64,000 nucleotides of DNA, from the NCBI RefSeq assembly GCF_002806995.1, contig NZ_NIHE01000001.1, positions 372,001 through 436,000 on the forward strand, in the 5' to 3' direction. The notes beneath the pieces were generated by a model. It worked only from the letters and a program-made list of their open reading frames with translations. It did no database searches and had not been told where the DNA came from. Origin of the DNA: Confluentibacter lentus. Lineage in GTDB: Bacteria; Bacteroidota; Bacteroidia; Flavobacteriales; Flavobacteriaceae. A program made the position numbers and the translations under genes. Below, piece after piece: positions 9,383 through 19,669 of this stretch. Position 1 is the first letter of the stretch; each line of letters starts with the position of its first letter.

Positions 9383-12300
9383 TTAAAAATTAATGTTTAA
9401 ACCAACAGATAATGTTGTAGGTACTGGAATTCTATTTACATCTATACGCTCTGGATCTGAACCTATATAACCTTTAGGTGTAAACCAAAATAAATTCTCT
9501 CCTTGACAGTAAACACGTAGTCCTGTCATTCCAGCCAATTTATTTATAGAGCTTTCAGGAAAAGAATATCCTAATTGCATGGTTCGTAATTTAAAATAGG
9601 AATTTTTTCTGTAAACATAGTCGTTGTCTCCACCAATATTATTTACTAATGATAATGAAGGAACATCGGTGTTAGTATTGGTTGGTGTCCATGAATTTAA
9701 AACGCCAGGACCAGCATTTTCACGACCTTGTGTGAAATTATTCCAGAAAATATATGGGTCTGTTCCTATTCTACCTGCAACTCCAGAACCAAACATTGAA
9801 AAATCAAAGTTTTTGTAGTTTAAATCTATTCTAATACCATATTCAAGATCAGGTACTGTAGTTCCAATAAAATCTCTATCATCACCATCTATTTTTCCAT
9901 CATTATTTAGGTCAACAAACTTGACGCCTCCTGGTCTGGCATTACTTGTTTGCACACCACCGTTTGGATGCGCATCAACTTCAGCCTGACTTTGAAATAA
10001 TCCATCTGTTTTATACCCAAATATTGAAAATACTGAATGTCCTAATATAGAATTATCTGCTGTACCGGGAAATCCCGCAAGAACATCTGCTGGTAAATAG
10101 GTGATTTTATCTTTAAAAGCTCCAAAATTTGTAGAAACCGTAAAACTAAAATCATTATCATAAGATTTAGAATAACTTAAAGCTAATTCCCAACCTTTTG
10201 TTTCGGTAGAAGCGCCATTTAACACACGTTGCTGCCCTTCTCCTAACACAGATGGAATTGGTGGTGTAGTTAAAATATCACTTGTTTTTCTAGTAAAATA
10301 ATCGAACGAGCCACTAACAGCATTATTAAATAAACTAAAATCAATACCATAGTTGTATTCTTTAGTTGTTTCCCATTTTAAATCTGGATTTTCAGCTTGT
10401 GTAGAAACAAACCCAGATGGTAAAGTACCCGTGTTATTACCATTTATGTCATAAGCAGTACCAACATTTTGATAAATTTCAAAAAATCCACCTGAAAGTT
10501 GTGCTTGATTTTGTCCATACCTTGACTCATATAATCCGAAACGAGCTACATTTCCAATTTCTTGGTTACCAACTTCACCATAACCAACACGAACTTTTAA
10601 ATCTGAAATAACATCTGTTTTTGGGAAGAAATCCTCATTCGTAACTTTCCACCCAACTGTAGCTGCTGGAAAAATACCATATCTGTTATTTTTACCAAAT
10701 CGTGAAGAACCATCTCTACGTAAAGTGAACGTTGCCAAATATTTATCGGCATAAGAATAATTCAATTTTCCAAATTGTGAAAGCAAACTATATGCAGTAG
10801 AAATACCATTACTAGTTCGAGCACCAGTAGCCGCATTTAATACAAAATATGATTCTGATTCTACTGCAAAATCATCTGCCTGTAAGAATAACGTATCAAA
10901 ATTCTCGTTAACGGATTCAACTCCTAAGATGACTCCAAATTTACTTTCTCCAAGCTCTAAATTATAATTTAAAACATTAGAAAAAACTAACGATGATAAT
11001 TTATTGGTGTCATAAATAAGTCTATTCGTGCCTCTGGTAATAAATCCGTTATTTACCTTTGGCTCAATATTTTTCTTTTTAAAATCACTAAAATCAATCC
11101 CCAAAGTAGATCGGAATGTTAAATTCTCCATTAATTGCAATTCGGCATAAACGCTCCCAAAGAAATTATTTTTTGTGGCATTATCCCATCTATTTAAATA
11201 TTGCATTAATACAGGATTGTTACGGTCAGAATATCCAGCTCCTAATGGACCTGCAAAATTACCATTGGCATCATAAACAGGAAGTGTTGGTGCTAGAGTA
11301 ATAGCCAAACCGGGTGTTGGAGCACTACCAACGTCAGGTGTAGCTAATGTCTCATCAGAAGTAGAAAATTGAGTATTCATACCAAACTTAAGTTTATCAT
11401 TAAATAACTTTGTTGAACCATTAATCTTTGCAGTATACCTATCGTAATTTGTATATTTAAGCATCCCAGTATTTTTTAGATATCCCATATTAAAGAGCAA
11501 AGATGATTTTTCACTACTTGCAGAAACCGTTACTTCGTTATTAAACACATAACCTTTTTCATAAGTTGCATCTTGCCAATCGGTATCTCCAACAGGGACG
11601 TTAGGATCTCCACCAACAAATGGCTTAACAGTTACGCTATTAAGAACAGGATTACTAAAATCACCATTCCAATCAAAATTATAAATTTCACCATAGCCAC
11701 CATTAGGATCTGCGCCATCATTAACAGAAGCTTGCCATAATGCTTGGCCTCGTTGTTGAGCATTTAACATATCATAACGTTGCTTTTTCTCTGATTGGAC
11801 AGATATGTTCGAGTTTATACTTACTGTTACTCTTTCTCCTTTTGCACCAGTTTTAGTAGTAACTACTATTACACCATTTGCAGCTCTTGAACCATAAAGT
11901 GAAGAAGCTGATGCATCTTTTAGTATTTGAATAGATTCAATAGCATTAGGATTTAGACTCGCAAAAACCTCCTGGCGCTTAGTTGGCACACCATCTATAA
12001 CATATAATGGGTCGTTGTTACCCAGTGTAGTAACACCACGAATAAGTATCCTACTATTTAAACCAGTAGGATCTCCAGATTTTTCGACAAAAAGTCCAGG
12101 AACTCGTCCTTGTAATGCCTGCATGGCATTACCTGAACTTAAACTTTGTCCTTCAACTGGTGCTAAATCAACTACAGTTATGGCGCCAGTAATATCTACT
12201 TTTCTTTCTCTGGAATATCCTGTTACAACAATTTCATCTAACGCTGCGGCATCTACTTGCATGACAATGTCTATTGAAGAACGCCCGCTAATTTCTATCT

Positions 12301-12538
12301 GTTGGGTTTGGAAACCTATGTAGCTAAAAACCAATGTGGCATTTTTATCAACATTTTCCAGTACATAATTACCGTCAAAATCAGTTGCAGTACCTTGGCT
12401 TGTGCCAGATACAACTACAGATACACCAGGTAAAGGCATCCCATCTTCTTGGGAGGTAACAGTACCTCTCACCTGTGCCTGTGTCCAAATGCTTATAAAA
12501 GCAAATACGGGCAGAAATAAAAGTTGTTTTAATTTCAT
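9383..12538 (-). CDS. SusC/RagA-family TonB-linked outer-membrane transporter
   Basis: A 1051-residue TonB-dependent transporter that imports oligosaccharides across the outer membrane with its SusD partner. Signal peptide about 1-21 (ends TQAQ), then a carboxypeptidase-regulatory-like domain typical of SusC (about 22-105, VRGTVTSQEDGMPLPGVSV). The plug domain (about 110-235) contains the SusC signatures GRVPGLFV, RILIRGVTTLG and PLYVIDGVP and ends LYGSRAANGVIVVTTK. The remainder is a 22-strand barrel ending with an aromatic-rich strand and terminal F. The plug has the usual intact length. It lies 11 bases after the GH32 gene and 12 before susD, consistent with one transcript. Confidence 0.97.
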   Translation of the reverse strand: MKLKQLLFLPVFAFISIWTQAQVRGTVTSQEDGMPLPGVSVVVSGTSQGTATDFDGNYVLENVDKNATLVFSYIGFQTQQIEISGRSSIDIVMQVDAAALDEIVVTGYSRERKVDITGAITVVDLAPVEGQSLSSGNAMQALQGRVPGLFVEKSGDPTGLNSRILIRGVTTLGNNDPLYVIDGVPTKRQEVFASLNPNAIESIQILKDASASSLYGSRAANGVIVVTTKTGAKGERVTVSINSNISVQSEKKQRYDMLNAQQRGQALWQASVNDGADPNGGYGEIYNFDWNGDFSNPVLNSVTVKPFVGGDPNVPVGDTDWQDATYEKGYVFNNEVTVSASSEKSSLLFNMGYLKNTGMLKYTNYDRYTAKINGSTKLFNDKLKFGMNTQFSTSDETLATPDVGSAPTPGLAITLAPTLPVYDANGNFAGPLGAGYSDRNNPVLMQYLNRWDNATKNNFFGSVYAELQLMENLTFRSTLGIDFSDFKKKNIEPKVNNGFITRGTNRLIYDTNKLSSLVFSNVLNYNLELGESKFGVILGVESVNENFDTLFLQADDFAVESESYFVLNAATGARTSNGISTAYSLLSQFGKLNYSYADKYLATFTLRRDGSSRFGKNNRYGIFPAATVGWKVTNEDFFPKTDVISDLKVRVGYGEVGNQEIGNVARFGLYESRYGQNQAQLSGGFFEIYQNVGTAYDINGNNTGTLPSGFVSTQAENPDLKWETTKEYNYGIDFSLFNNAVSGSFDYFTRKTSDILTTPPIPSVLGEGQQRVLNGASTETKGWELALSYSKSYDNDFSFTVSTNFGAFKDKITYLPADVLAGFPGTADNSILGHSVFSIFGYKTDGLFQSQAEVDAHPNGGVQTSNARPGGVKFVDLNNDGKIDGDDRDFIGTTVPDLEYGIRIDLNYKNFDFSMFGSGVAGRIGTDPYIFWNNFTQGRENAGPGVLNSWTPTNTNTDVPSLSLVNNIGGDNDYVYRKNSYFKLRTMQLGYSFPESSINKLAGMTGLRVYCQGENLFWFTPKGYIGSDPERIDVNRIPVPTTLSVGLNINF

Positions 12539-12549
12539 AATTAATTAAT

Positions 12550-14166
12550 TTAGTTAAAATTTAGTTTGTGGATTTCAATATTGCCAAGAACGAATTCTTG
12601 GTTTTTAGGTTCAATACTTAGCTTATCGAATGGTGAGTTCGGGAAAAATATTTCTGTCATGACGGTTTCGCCATTATCAAAAAATAGCTCGATGGATGTT
12701 TTGTCCAGAATAATTGTAGCAGACAAATCTGGGTTTAATGATGTTCTTTTAGCCTTAGAAACATGACTTGCAAACTTTTCTGAAAAGGCTGTTTTACCCG
12801 ATTTTCTTCTATCAACAAAAAAATTTTTATCTTCATTATTGTATCCAAACGCTAAAGTGTCGCCTTGTTTGTTTGTAAGCTTGAAAGTGAAGCCGTTATC
12901 TTTTAAATCTGAGATTTTAAAATTGATTTCTGTACTTGATAAATCGATTGCTTTTGAATCAATAATTTTTGTATCTCCATTTATTGCTATTGATTCCTTT
13001 TTAAATTTGGTGCTTCTGTAATTAGTGAGTTCTTTCACAGGTTTAAATAACAACCTATAACTAGCATCCATTTTTTGAAGCTCAACTTCTCTTGCAACCG
13101 TCATGGCGCTTCTCCATGTTTCGGTAGGAACTTCTTGCCCGTAATGCCAATTAGACATCCATCCCATGAATAGTTTTCTGCCATCGGTATCTGGTATATT
13201 TGCCCAAGTTACTCCAGCATAATTATCTCTTCCATAATCTATCCATATAGATTTGTGTTCAGAACTATTTAAATCCTTTTCAAATGATGAATCAATATTG
13301 AATTGTTTCCCATTAAAATCGCCCACAAAATATTGAGTGGCACTTCCACTATTTGGTCCACCGGGATTTATACTAACCAACAAAACCCATTTAACCTCAT
13401 CCGTTCCTTGAACTACCATTGGAAAGAAATCTGGACATTCCCAAACACCTCCGTGTGCTCCAATTCCATCGCCAAAATCTGATTCAAGTTTCCAATCTTT
13501 TAAATTCGAAGAGCTATAAAACATAATTTTTTGTCCAGCCGCCAATACCATAAGCCATTTTTCGTGTATGGAATCCCAAACAATTTTTGGGTCCCTAAAA
13601 TCTTTAATGTCTGGGTTTTTAATGACAGGATTACCAGAATATTTAGTAAAAGTTTGACCTTCATCTAAAGAGTACGCTATGGCTTGCGATTGATAATTTG
13701 TTTTACCTGCTTTTTCCCCATCCATGTCATGGTAAGTAAACATGGCAATTATAGGTTGTCCGCCACCCTTACCAAATCCTGAGGTATTGTTAACATCTAC
13801 CACAGCACTTCCCGAAAAAATATAGCCTTTTTCATCTGGGAATATGGCTATGGGCATTTCTTTCCAAGTGACCATATCTGTGCTTACAGCATGCCCCCAA
13901 TGCATGGGTCCCCAAACATTTCCATCAGGGTAATGTTGAAAATATAAATGGTAATACCCGTTATAGTAAAACATACCGTTTGGATCGTTCATCCATCCCT
14001 CTTTAGGAGTAAAATGAAGGTTCGGACGGTATAGGTCTTCTTCCGTATAAGATACATTTACAGATTCATCAACATCTTGATTGTTTTGGACTTTATCCTT
14101 GCAACCAATCAGAAAGGATAAAACTATAAGCATTGAAACTAGACTCGTTTTTCTTAAGGTTTTCAT
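12550..14166 (-). CDS. Glycoside hydrolase family 32 lipoprotein (fructan beta-fructosidase/levanase type)
   Basis: Hydrolyses beta-fructosidic bonds in sucrose, inulin-type or levan-type fructans. The 538-residue protein has a lipoprotein signal (LSFLIGC, Cys22). The five-bladed propeller domain contains all three GH32 catalytic elements: the WMNDPNG box with nucleophile Asp61, the FRDPK box with transition-state stabiliser Asp192, and the WECPDF box with acid/base Glu243. The C-terminal beta-sandwich (about 385-535) ends with the usual SIELFFDNGE element. I cannot tell exo from endo action or levan from inulin by eye. The lipid anchor implies a periplasmic or surface site. It follows the MFS gene by 10 bases. 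Confidence 0.94.
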   Translation of the reverse strand: MKTLRKTSLVSMLIVLSFLIGCKDKVQNNQDVDESVNVSYTEEDLYRPNLHFTPKEGWMNDPNGMFYYNGYYHLYFQHYPDGNVWGPMHWGHAVSTDMVTWKEMPIAIFPDEKGYIFSGSAVVDVNNTSGFGKGGGQPIIAMFTYHDMDGEKAGKTNYQSQAIAYSLDEGQTFTKYSGNPVIKNPDIKDFRDPKIVWDSIHEKWLMVLAAGQKIMFYSSSNLKDWKLESDFGDGIGAHGGVWECPDFFPMVVQGTDEVKWVLLVSINPGGPNSGSATQYFVGDFNGKQFNIDSSFEKDLNSSEHKSIWIDYGRDNYAGVTWANIPDTDGRKLFMGWMSNWHYGQEVPTETWRSAMTVAREVELQKMDASYRLLFKPVKELTNYRSTKFKKESIAINGDTKIIDSKAIDLSSTEINFKISDLKDNGFTFKLTNKQGDTLAFGYNNEDKNFFVDRRKSGKTAFSEKFASHVSKAKRTSLNPDLSATIILDKTSIELFFDNGETVMTEIFFPNSPFDKLSIEPKNQEFVLGNIEIHKLNFN

Positions 14167-14176
14167 TTTATTTATC

Positions 14177-15493
14177 TTATTTAATTAGTTTTTTACTTAA
14201 TTCTTCCAAGGATATACCTTTAGTTTCTGGCATCATAAAAATTACAAAAAGTAATTGGAGTCCCATCATAATGGTAAAGAATAGAAAAACCATACCTGCA
14301 CCTATTGTAGAAAATAAAACAGGGACTAAGGAAGGTACCACAGCCGCTAAAACCCAGTGAACAGAACTGCCAAATGATTGCCCAGAACCTCTTAAATGAT
14401 TTGGGAATATTTCTGAAATAAACACCCAAATTACAGTACCTTGACCAATGGCATGGGCAGCTATAAACATGAATAAAAATATGGGGACAAAATTCCCTTC
14501 CCAATGGAAGAAAAATGCCATAGAGACTAATGATAAAGATATAATGTAACCAATGGAACAGATAAACATTAATTGTTTTCTTCCTAATCTATCTATTAGA
14601 AAAATACCTAAAAGTGTAAATATCAAATTAGTAACCCCTACCCCTATACTACTTAAAAGCGCTGAACTTTCTTCAAGACCTGCTTCTGTTAAAATCCTAG
14701 GCGCATAATAAAGCAATGCATTGATTCCAGACAACTGATTAAAAAATGCTATTAAGAATGCCAAGATTAACGGAAACCTGTACTTCTTTAAAAAAATGTT
14801 CTCGTTGGGCACTGTATTATCCATCTCATCTTTTATCTCTAACATCAGCTTTTCTGGATCTTGATCTGGATTGATAATTTGAAGAACGCTTATTGCTTCA
14901 CTATTTCTAAATTTAGTAAGCAACCAACGTGGACTCTTAGGTATAGTTAGCGCAAAAATGGTATATATAGCTGCAGGAAAAGCTTCTACTCCTAGCATCC
15001 AACGCCAGGCATTTTCTCCTATATTATTTAATAAGTAATTTGATAAAAAGGCTATAAGGATACCAAGTACAATGTTGAACTGGTATAAACCCACCAATTT
15101 ACCGCGGTCTTTGGCGGGAGCTATTTCTGATATGTATGCTGGTGCCGCAATAGTTGAGGCCCCTACACCCAGACCTCCAATAAACCTGAAAATCGCAAAT
15201 GTTATGGGGTCATTGGCTAAAGCAGACCCTACTGCGGATATGGTATACAATACGCCTATCCATATTAAAGTATTTTTACGCCCAATCCTATTAGTGGGAA
15301 TCCCACCAAAAAAGGCTCCTACAACTGTGCCCCATAATGCCATACCTATTACAACTATGCCATGAAACATATCGGAAGAACCCCATAATAGTTGTAGTTT
15401 TTTTTCTGCTCCTGATATTACTACGGTATCGAAGCCAAATAAGAAACCTGCTAAGGCTGCAGTAATAGACCAGATTAATATCTTTCTGTTCAT
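14177..15493 (-). CDS. Sugar porter family MFS transporter
   Basis: A 438-residue inner-membrane sugar/H+ symporter with about 12 hydrophobic helices. Sugar porter signatures are present in order: GRKN after helix 2, the RGKLVGLYQF segment after helix 4, PKSPRWLL before the central loop, NQLSGINALLYYAPRI in helix 7, DRLGRKQL after helix 8, and PETKGISLEEL at the C-terminus. It is the first gene of the MFS-GH32-SusC-SusD operon, so it most likely imports the fructose or disaccharide released by GH32. The substrate is inferred from context. The ATG at 15493 directly precedes the first helix, KILIWSITAALAGFLFGFDT. Confidence 0.94.
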   Translation of the reverse strand: MNRKILIWSITAALAGFLFGFDTVVISGAEKKLQLLWGSSDMFHGIVVIGMALWGTVVGAFFGGIPTNRIGRKNTLIWIGVLYTISAVGSALANDPITFAIFRFIGGLGVGASTIAAPAYISEIAPAKDRGKLVGLYQFNIVLGILIAFLSNYLLNNIGENAWRWMLGVEAFPAAIYTIFALTIPKSPRWLLTKFRNSEAISVLQIINPDQDPEKLMLEIKDEMDNTVPNENIFLKKYRFPLILAFLIAFFNQLSGINALLYYAPRILTEAGLEESSALLSSIGVGVTNLIFTLLGIFLIDRLGRKQLMFICSIGYIISLSLVSMAFFFHWEGNFVPIFLFMFIAAHAIGQGTVIWVFISEIFPNHLRGSGQSFGSSVHWVLAAVVPSLVPVLFSTIGAGMVFLFFTIMMGLQLLFVIFMMPETKGISLEELSKKLIK

Positions 15494-15576
15494 GTGGTGG
15501 TATATTTAGTTTAGTGATCACAAGGTACTTTTAAAGACCATCGCTCTATTTCAGATATGTATCAAAACATTCTAAA

Positions 15577-15754
15577 ATTGTTAAACAAACGTTAAAAAAC
15601 ATATAAATAATTAATTATCAATTAATTAAAATGAAATAATTTTTTTATAAAATTATTGATGTTTAATATTGTTACATCAATCTTTCAAAATTGTTACATG
15701 TAAATTTTCAAAAAACGTATCAATTTCTTAAAAAGCATTATTTAAAGTAACAAT
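15577..15754 (-). promoter_or_regulatory. Promoter region of the fructan operon with repeated ATTGTTA elements
   Basis: The 347-base gap 15494-15840 between the sensor gene and the MFS gene holds no ORF. Within it the word ATTGTTACAT occurs at 15668-15677 and again at 15690-15699, 22 bases apart (two helical turns). A related ATTGTTAAAC is at 15577-15586, and the complement GTAACAAT is at 15747-15754. Spaced direct repeats upstream of a Sus operon fit binding sites for the AraC-type output domain of the neighbouring hybrid regulator. No clear TAnnTTTG box was found for this operon. Role inferred. Confidence 0.45.
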
Positions 15755-15840
15755 TGAATTGATCTTTGGATAGTGAAATAAAAAAGCGATGCTATTATTA
15801 CAATAGGAACAAGAAAGAAAGATAAAAAACCATTAAATAA

Positions 15841-18582
15841 TTACTCTCTAAAAGCTTTTGGAGATTTATTAAATTTATTTTTGAAGCTTGTAGAAAAGTA
15901 ATTTGGCGATGAAAAGCCAGTAGCATAAGCTATTTCAGATATGGTTAATGTCGTATCCTGAAGCATATTTTTTGCTTTTTCCAATCGAATGTTCTGAATA
16001 TAATCACTAACATTTACATCCATAATAGCCTTAATCTTTCTGTAAAGCTGAATTCGAGATACATTGAGGTGGTTTGCTAAATTCTCAACGGAAAATTTAG
16101 TATTATCTATATTATCATTGATTATTTTATTCACCTTAGAAATAAATTCTTGCTCAATCGTACCAAAAGTGCTACTAGCATCTATGTTATGTACATTGTT
16201 AACAAAATAATAGCGAAGCTTCTCCCTATTATAAATGAGTGTTTTAATGGATTGTGATAAAATGGCAAAACTAAATGGCTTGGTTAAATATAAATCGGCA
16301 CCAGATTCAAGTCCTTTAATATAAGATTCTTTGTCATTTAAAGCCGTTAGTATAATGGTAGGTATATGCGATGTCCTTAAATCTTTCTTTAAAATGTCGC
16401 ATATTTCAAAACCTGTTTTATCAGGAAGATTAACATCGCAAATTATAATATCTGGGATAAGCCCTAAAGCCATTTCTACACCGTTGTTGCCATCGGAAAC
16501 ATGCACGCTGTACTCTTGTGTTAATTTGCCTTTTAAATATTTAACCAAATCTGGATTGTCTTCAATAATTAAAATTGAATAGCGTTCATCATCATTTAAA
16601 ACTGCATCTTGATTAAATATATCTTCCTCATAATCCACATTAAAACTCAAAACCGCACTATCAACAACATCGGGCAGGTAAATAATTTCATCCGAACTTA
16701 AATGTGCACTTCCTTTATAAAGTGTTAAAACAAATTCTGCTCCGTGTTTTGAAAATACTTCAATACTACCTTTATGAAGCTCTATGAATTCTTTTGACAA
16801 ATGCAATCCAATACCAGAACTCGATTTGTTGTTATTCGTGCCCTGATAAAATGCTTTAAAAACATTATTTAATTCTTGATTTGGTATACCGATTCCAGAA
16901 TCTTTAAAATGTATGGTTACATAATTACTTTCAAAATCATCTTTTATATCAATAGATATGGAACCATTATTGGGGGTAAACTTAAAGGCGTTTGATAATA
17001 GATTGAAATAAACTTTGTCCATTAAATTTCTATCTAAATAAACTTTTAAGTTTTTATTATTGCTATTAATGGAAAAATTAATGTTTCTTTTTTGTGCTTC
17101 TCTCTCAAAATCCTTGAAAATAGTATTTGAAAAATCGAATAGATTGGTTTCAGAGGCTTTTAAAACAAACTTTCTGTCTTCAATTTTTCTAAAATCAAGT
17201 AATTGATTAATCAAACGTAATAACCGTTTGGAATTGTTATAGATCAAACCTACTTCTTGAACTAATTTGTTGTCTCTAATTAATTTATTATCGGATAAAG
17301 ATTCAACTGAAGATAGGATGAGCGTAATAGGCGTTTTAAATTCGTGCGATAATCCTGTGAAAAAATTCACCTTAGCTTCATTACTGATTTTAACTTTCTC
17401 AGCTATTTTTTTTATCTGATTTCTTTGAATCGTAATTTTTTTGTTTTGCAGTTCTAATGCGCGTTTTTGCTTTCTAATATTATACCCCGAATATATGCTA
17501 TAGGCCCCCAAAAGGATACTGGTTATTAATAGTCCTAAAAGCAACTTTAAGATATTGGTTTGTGTCGTATAAGTTTCCTCTTGCTTATCTATAGTGCTTT
17601 GCTGCTGTAAAATATCTTGCTGTTGTTGGTTTATTTTGTTAAACTGATTCCACATAATATCAGCATTACGAAAATCTATGACAGTTGTTTCCAAAATATT
17701 GTTTTTTGGAACACTCTCACCATTTAAAATCTTCATGGCTAATCTTATAGCTTCATCTCCCCCTGTAGGATATAATATGGTAGCCAGCAACACATGATCT
17801 TGCACTAACTTAATGCCCCCATATTCCCCTGGCAGCCCATCAACTCCAACAAATCCTATTTTGTTATGTAAGTTTTTTTCTTTAGCAACTTCCCACGCCC
17901 CGAGCACCATTCTATCATTGTGCGCAAATACATAATCTATATCTTTTATTTCATTTAATACCTTTCTTAAACTATCTTTAATCGAATAACTTTCCCAGTT
18001 ACCCTCAATAGATTTAACAATTTCCAGCTTATCATTTTTTTCAATGGTATTCTTAAACCCAATACTCCTTTCTAAAGCAGGCGAAGAACCAGATAAACCA
18101 CGTATTTCCACTACTTTTTTTCTTTCATTTGATAGCGATGCCAAATAATTTGCGGCATCTACACCTACTTGGTAATTATCACCTCCTAAATATGCCGTAT
18201 AATTTTGCCCCTCTGTTTTCCGGTCAACAATTAAAACAGGGATTCCCTTATTGAATGCTTTTTCAACAATTGGTGTTATGGGTTGTGATTTAACGGGAGA
18301 AACTATCAAAACATCCACATCCTTAGCGATTAATTCTTCAATGTCTTGTGTTTGGTTTTCAATATTATCTTCACCATCCAAAATAATAAGCTCAACATTG
18401 GAATACAGTGATGTTTGTATTCTCATTGATTGATTCATTGCTCTTCGCCACTCATCATTAACTCCTGTTTGAGCAAACCCAATAGTATATTCTTTAGTTT
18501 CAGTCTTACTACATGAAAAAGAAAACAAAAGAATTGACACCAAAAAAAATCTGAAAAAAATATGGAAATGTCTGGTCTTCAT
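15841..18582 (-). CDS. Hybrid two-component sensor/AraC regulator with periplasmic sugar-binding domain
   Basis: A 913-residue one-protein signalling system. It has a lipoprotein-like signal (FSFSC, Cys24) and a periplasmic LacI/RbsB-type sugar-binding domain (about 30-320; YTIGFAQTG, GGDNYQVG, FVGVDG). A coiled-coil Gln-rich linker (about 316-340) leads to one membrane helix (about 344-366). The histidine kinase has LSHEFKTP with phospho-acceptor His413, N-box Asn531 and G-box DSGIGI at 561-566. The receiver domain has phospho-acceptor Asp716 and Lys768. The C-terminal AraC HTH spans about 825-913. This architecture matches the Bacteroides thetaiotaomicron BT1754 type, which binds fructose. 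Position upstream of the GH32/SusCD operon suggests it is the local fructose-responsive activator; ligand and target are inferred. Confidence 0.93.
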   Translation of the reverse strand: MKTRHFHIFFRFFLVSILLFSFSCSKTETKEYTIGFAQTGVNDEWRRAMNQSMRIQTSLYSNVELIILDGEDNIENQTQDIEELIAKDVDVLIVSPVKSQPITPIVEKAFNKGIPVLIVDRKTEGQNYTAYLGGDNYQVGVDAANYLASLSNERKKVVEIRGLSGSSPALERSIGFKNTIEKNDKLEIVKSIEGNWESYSIKDSLRKVLNEIKDIDYVFAHNDRMVLGAWEVAKEKNLHNKIGFVGVDGLPGEYGGIKLVQDHVLLATILYPTGGDEAIRLAMKILNGESVPKNNILETTVIDFRNADIMWNQFNKINQQQQDILQQQSTIDKQEETYTTQTNILKLLLGLLITSILLGAYSIYSGYNIRKQKRALELQNKKITIQRNQIKKIAEKVKISNEAKVNFFTGLSHEFKTPITLILSSVESLSDNKLIRDNKLVQEVGLIYNNSKRLLRLINQLLDFRKIEDRKFVLKASETNLFDFSNTIFKDFEREAQKRNINFSINSNNKNLKVYLDRNLMDKVYFNLLSNAFKFTPNNGSISIDIKDDFESNYVTIHFKDSGIGIPNQELNNVFKAFYQGTNNNKSSSGIGLHLSKEFIELHKGSIEVFSKHGAEFVLTLYKGSAHLSSDEIIYLPDVVDSAVLSFNVDYEEDIFNQDAVLNDDERYSILIIEDNPDLVKYLKGKLTQEYSVHVSDGNNGVEMALGLIPDIIICDVNLPDKTGFEICDILKKDLRTSHIPTIILTALNDKESYIKGLESGADLYLTKPFSFAILSQSIKTLIYNREKLRYYFVNNVHNIDASSTFGTIEQEFISKVNKIINDNIDNTKFSVENLANHLNVSRIQLYRKIKAIMDVNVSDYIQNIRLEKAKNMLQDTTLTISEIAYATGFSSPNYFSTSFKNKFNKSPKAFRE

Positions 18583-18740
18583 TAAAAAATACGATGATCT
18601 TAATACTTTGGAAATAATTTTGAAGATAATGATTTCTATAATAAAAATTTATTAAGTGCCCATTTAAATGTATTATCCTGTTTTTATAATAAATTTACTA
18701 TCAAGATATAGTAAAGGATATGAATATCATTATGATACAT

Positions 18741-19661
18741 TTATTTCAAAAATGCAATATTCCTCTTTAAGCCAGAAAATTTAGTTCTTTTTACTGCGGA
18801 ATCTTTGAACACTTTATTGAAAACATCCTCCGTGATATCCTCCCAATCTTTTTTGGTTAGGGATAACAGTTCTGGGTGAGGATTGAATAATGGTTCGTTA
18901 TGTACTTTTGAAAACCTATTCCACGGACACACATCTTGGCACACATCGCAACCAAACATCCAATCATCCATTTTTCCTTTGAATTCCGTGGGGATATTTT
19001 CTTTTAATTCTATGGTGAAATAGGAAATACATTTACTGCCGTCAACTACATAAGGCTCTGTAATGGCTTGCGTTGGGCAAGCATCAATACAAGCAGTACA
19101 TGTGCCGCAATGGTCGGTTGTTGGTAAATCGTATTCTAAATCTAAATCCACTATTAATTCAGCTATAAAATAAAAAGAACCTACTTGTTGAGTTAATAAA
19201 TTACTGTGTTTTCCAATCCAACCCAAACCACTTTTCGCTGCCCAAGCTTTATCCAAAACTGGAGCGGAATCTACAAAAGCGCGCCCGTGAACATCGCCTA
19301 TCTCTTCTTGAATGAAGTTTAAAAGTGATTTTAATTTGTCTTTTATAACGAAGTGATAATCGGTTCCATAAGCATATTTTGATAGCTTGTAGCTGTTAGT
19401 CTTTTGCTCTTGGCTTGGATAATAATTAAGTAATAATGAGATAACAGATTTAGAATCTTCAACCAATTTAGTTGGGTTTAAGCGTTTATCAAAATGGTTT
19501 TCCATATACTGCATCTGTCCATGCATATTGTTTTTCAACCATTTTTCCAATCTTGGCGCTTCTGCTTCCAAAAAACCAGCTTTACTAATACCACAAGATA
19601 AAAAACCGAGGCGTTTGGCTTCGGTTTTAATTAATTGGGTATGATTTTGCTTATTCCCCAT
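18741..19661 (-). CDS. queG: Epoxyqueuosine reductase QueG
   Basis: QueG is the cobalamin-dependent iron-sulfur enzyme that performs the last step of queuosine tRNA modification. The 306-residue protein has the catalytic segment [24 protein letters not shown] (shown in part; the Asp of DSAP is the expected acid) at about 130-155. Two 4Fe-4S cluster motifs follow, [12 protein letters not shown] (about 187-198) and [11 protein letters not shown] (about 240-250). It lacks the C-terminal HEAT-repeat extension found in some longer QueG proteins, as is usual for short Bacteroidetes forms. It lies upstream of ruvB on the same strand, with a short hairpin repeat in the 39-base gap. Confidence 0.95.
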   Translation of the reverse strand: MGNKQNHTQLIKTEAKRLGFLSCGISKAGFLEAEAPRLEKWLKNNMHGQMQYMENHFDKRLNPTKLVEDSKSVISLLLNYYPSQEQKTNSYKLSKYAYGTDYHFVIKDKLKSLLNFIQEEIGDVHGRAFVDSAPVLDKAWAAKSGLGWIGKHSNLLTQQVGSFYFIAELIVDLDLEYDLPTTDHCGTCTACIDACPTQAITEPYVVDGSKCISYFTIELKENIPTEFKGKMDDWMFGCDVCQDVCPWNRFSKVHNEPLFNPHPELLSLTKKDWEDITEDVFNKVFKDSAVKRTKFSGLKRNIAFLK

Positions 19662-19669
19662 AGTTAAGA

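Noticed and set aside
12015-12323. Plus-strand ORF of about 100 codons inside susC
   Set aside because: Antisense to the conserved plug domain; composition follows the codons of the real gene.
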